DNA of 64,000 bases from Paraburkholderia fungorum (GTDB lineage Bacteria; Pseudomonadota; Gammaproteobacteria; Burkholderiales; Burkholderiaceae). Positions 61,759 through 64,000 of this stretch are shown here, one piece after another. The notes below the pieces were generated by a model that saw only the letters and a list, made by a program, of their open reading frames with translations, had not been told where the DNA came from and did no database searches. The stretch spans positions 186,001-250,000 of the forward strand of contig NZ_MCAS01000067.1 of NCBI RefSeq assembly GCF_003610895.1, written 5' to 3'. Positions within the stretch are counted from its first letter, which is position 1, and each line of letters begins with the position of its first letter. The translations under genes and the position numbers were made by a program.

Positions 61759-62877
61759 TCAACTTCCCGATTTCAACTGCGCCCACAGCCGGTTCTCAAG
61801 CCGCATGATCGGCGCAGGCTGCGGCCGCATCAACGTCATTTTGCTCAGCACGGCCTCGGGTGGATACACGTTCGCGTCCTGCTCGATCGCCGGCGTCACA
61901 AACTGCCTCGCTGCCCGATTCACCGTCGGATAGAACACTTCGTTCGTAATTGCTGCGCTCACCTTGGGGTCTTCGATGTAGTTCATCCACTTCATCGCCG
62001 CTTCCGGATGCGGGGCATCTTTCGGAATGACCATCACGTCCATCCAGAGCAGACCCGCGTCCTTGATGTTCGAAAACCGCACCTCATACGAACGCTTTGC
62101 TTCCGCCGAGCGTCGCCGTGCAATTCCCACATCGCCCGAATAGCCGAACGCCACACAGATATCGTTGTTCGCCAGATCGTTGATGTAGCCGGATGAATTG
62201 AACTGCGTGATATAGGGCCGCACTTTCTTCAGCACTTCATACGCAGCCTGGTAGTCGCCGGGATTGGTGCTGTTCGGGTCCTTATGCATGTACTGAAGCA
62301 CGGCCGGGAAAACGTCCGCGGCCGCATCGAGGAAAGACACGCCACAGCTTTTCAGCTTTGAGAGATTCGCCGGGTCGAACAGCAGCGACCAGTTATCAAT
62401 CGGCGCGTCGACGCCGAGTGCTTTTTTCACGGCCTGAACGTTATAGCCGATGCCGTCGGTGCCCCACGCCCAAGGCACGCCGTATTGATTGCCGGGGTCC
62501 GCATCCGCGATCAGCTTCATCAGGCTGGGATCGAGGTTCGCGAGATTCGGCATCTTCGATTTGTCGATCTTCTGGTACACGCCTGCTTCGATCTGGCGCG
62601 CCATATAACTCGATGTAGGCACAACGATGTCATACCCGGAACTGCCTGCCAGTAATTTTGCCTGCAGCGTGTCGTCGCTGTCGTAACTGTCGTATTTCAC
62701 GGTGATGCCGGATTGCTTTTCGAAGCCGGAAATCGTGTCTTTGGCGATGTAGTCCGACCAGTTGTAGACATTGATCGTAGTGTCCGCTGCGCGTGCAGCA
62801 TTCATTGGGGATAAAGCGGTCAGCGAGCACAGCATCGTGCCGGTGAACGAGACGAGCTTGGCATGACGAATCTTCAT
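61759..62877 (-). CDS. Polyamine ABC transporter substrate-binding protein (PotF-like)
   Basis: A 372-residue periplasmic binding protein. The signal peptide (LVSFTGTMLCSLTALSPMNA, cleavage near ARAAD) is followed by INVYNWSDYIAKDTISGFEK, the PotF/PotD hallmark. GVPWAWGTDGIGYNV and IPKDAPHPEAAMKWMNYIED complete the family pattern. AGGAGA lies about 7 bp before the ATG. No permease or ATPase gene follows, so it is an orphan here. Ligand: putrescine, spermidine or a related amine. Confidence 0.92.
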   Translation of the reverse strand: MKIRHAKLVSFTGTMLCSLTALSPMNAARAADTTINVYNWSDYIAKDTISGFEKQSGITVKYDSYDSDDTLQAKLLAGSSGYDIVVPTSSYMARQIEAGVYQKIDKSKMPNLANLDPSLMKLIADADPGNQYGVPWAWGTDGIGYNVQAVKKALGVDAPIDNWSLLFDPANLSKLKSCGVSFLDAAADVFPAVLQYMHKDPNSTNPGDYQAAYEVLKKVRPYITQFNSSGYINDLANNDICVAFGYSGDVGIARRRSAEAKRSYEVRFSNIKDAGLLWMDVMVIPKDAPHPEAAMKWMNYIEDPKVSAAITNEVFYPTVNRAARQFVTPAIEQDANVYPPEAVLSKMTLMRPQPAPIMRLENRLWAQLKSGS

Positions 62878-63627
62878 TCGACTATCTCCTTGATTGCGGT
62901 CTTCAGTTTTCGCCGCAGCGCAGGCGCGGATGCACGAGCGCGGCGAGCCGCCCGTATGTCTCGCAAGAATGCGGGCGAGCACGGGACGTAACGCCTCCTG
63001 CCGCGGCGCAAGCGCACAGCAGAGCTAAATGAAACGTAGGCGGACGAGCGCTATGAACCGGCCAACGCTGGCAAGACAACTTGCGAAGCGCGGACGGACA
63101 AACGCATTGCAGGCATTCAAGCGCTCAATAAGCGGCCTGACTGCACGCAACACTTGCTCGCGAAAAGAGAAGGGGGCTAGGGCAGAAGCGACGCGATTTC
63201 GTCAGTTCGCACCCCAATGGCTGCGGGGGCGGCAATGACGTTGTGCCGGCGGACGGAGCGCCGCGACAACACGGTATCGATGGACAGGGGGCGGGATGGC
63301 GAAGCGCAGTTGCTCCCCTGATGAGCGATCGAGCAGCCAGACAGGAAAGTTCTTTCCCGACCAGGCTGGTATCTCACCAATGGACCACGGACTTTCACGA
63401 TGGAACCCGAAGCGATGTTGAATAGAAGTCCTCGTTGATGCAGTTCGACCGCACTACGAGAACCACCAGACTGCCGCCCTAGGATATATGAGCCATTATT
63501 TTCGTCAAAGGATTTTCTGACACCGCGCTGTCATAGTGATGCGCGGTGAGACGCGTTCATGCGAGCGCATGCTTGAACAGGCATGGCCCGCATCGAACTC
63601 TGCAGCGGCAGATAGCGCTGGCGTTTT
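62878..63627. other. Long intergenic region
   Basis: 750 bp without a convincing gene, RNA or repeat. The frames found here are low-complexity and lack ribosome binding sites. The left end holds the promoter of the PotF-like gene. Confidence 0.5.
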
Positions 63628-63939
63628 TTATTGACCGTCCATCGGCGCGGGCTGAGCCATAGGCGCAGCGGGTGCGGTCGTGCCGGTTTGCGACGATCCG
63701 TTCGCCGAGGAACCATAGCCGGTGGTGTCATGCTGTGCGGCTACGCGCGCTTCGGCTGCCTGAATGTCGCCGGGGTAGGTCGAGTCGCCGGAAGCGGCAG
63801 GGTTGTAGCCGGCCTGTTCAATCTGGATCAACTGCGCTTTGACCTCGGCACGGGTCAGCGGTTGCTGCTCCTGCGCGAACGACGCCACCGGGGCGGCTAT
63901 AACAACGGCCAGTGCGATTGCCTTGATCAGCGATTTCAT
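63628..63939 (-). CDS. DUF4148 domain-containing exported protein
   Basis: A 103-residue protein. A signal peptide (MKSLIKAIALAVVIAAPVAS, cleavage near FAQEQ) is followed by the DUF4148 signature LTRAEVKAQLIQIEQAGYNP. A Ser/Gly/Pro/Ala-rich tail ends the chain. GGAGGGAAGC precedes the ATG. DUF4148 proteins are abundant in Burkholderia, Paraburkholderia and relatives, which supports the assignment of the organism. Function unknown. Confidence 0.92.
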   Translation of the reverse strand: MKSLIKAIALAVVIAAPVASFAQEQQPLTRAEVKAQLIQIEQAGYNPAASGDSTYPGDIQAAEARVAAQHDTTGYGSSANGSSQTGTTAPAAPMAQPAPMDGQ

Positions 63940-64000
63940 GATGCTTCCCTCCGAGAATTGTTTTGTCTGGCGCCGCAACGTGAGTTCGACGGCCTATGAA

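Noticed and set aside
1..64000. CRISPR arrays, tRNA or rRNA genes, phage or integrase genes
   Set aside because: No regularly spaced repeats, cloverleaf-like sequences, rRNA blocks or integrase motifs were seen on reading.

Overview
The window is a GC-rich, gene-dense chromosomal segment that fits a Paraburkholderia/Burkholderia-type betaproteobacterium. The reasons are strong GC bias at third codon positions, a DUF4148 exported protein at the right end, an RcnB-like protein, and many LysR, AraC, TetR and XRE regulators beside transport and oxidoreductase genes. No rRNA, tRNA, CRISPR array, phage module or plasmid function was seen. It reads as an accessory catabolic and stress region of a secondary replicon; that is inference, not proof.

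Layout. 1-10.97 kb: the 3' part of an amino acid permease, two convergent paralogous MFS carriers, and a putative sugar or polyol module (Gfo/Idh/MocA dehydrogenase, GMC oxidoreductase, solitary sugar-binding protein, TIM-barrel isomerase, chemoreceptor). Its two divergent promoter regions share a motif. 11-16.8 kb: a VOC protein, decayed IS3 and IS6 remnants, a LysR gene and three alpha/beta hydrolases. 16.9-22.9 kb: an all-minus-strand electrophile-stress block (TetR regulator, DJ-1/PfpI enzyme, Old Yellow Enzyme, XRE regulator, aldehyde dehydrogenase). It has near-identical operators before the regulator and the DJ-1 gene, and two genes gutted by internal deletions (an SDR and a second OYE).

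23.7-30.8 kb: an HPPD-like dioxygenase with an altered active-site residue, a LysR regulator, a DUF1338/HglS-type 2-oxoadipate dioxygenase, a YdiJ-type D-2-hydroxyglutarate dehydrogenase and an XRE-cupin regulator. HglS plus YdiJ would convert 2-oxoadipate to 2-oxoglutarate, the end of D-lysine/2-aminoadipate catabolism. 31-42.4 kb: AraC plus hydrolase, a 2OG-Fe(II) oxygenase, ppnP, an NnrU-like protein, mntH with a TetR gene, a VOC protein, RcnB, an MFS carrier with an amidohydrolase, and two small genes.

42.8-48.96 kb: a serine hydrolase, a cupin, a two-component Rieske O-demethylase (VanA/TsaM type) with reductase and divergent LysR, and a translationally coupled AraC-VOC-membrane protein trio. 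49-55.5 kb: a kinase-like protein, a TPR/ATP-grasp fusion, two hypothetical proteins, an NCS1 permease, and a tautomerase-SRPBCC pair with a textbook terminator. 55.6-64 kb: a GlxA-type regulator, a LysR gene whose 3' end runs into a decayed VOC gene, a four-helix membrane protein, LysR plus a DMT exporter, an SDR, a cupin, a solitary polyamine-type binding protein and a DUF4148 protein.

The most notable signals are the HPPD-like/HglS/YdiJ cluster, the NemR-like operator pair, the bipartite GCGTC-N15/16-GCGAAATT promoter motif, the TPR/ATP-grasp fusion, and three deletion scars that each leave recognisable gene ends.
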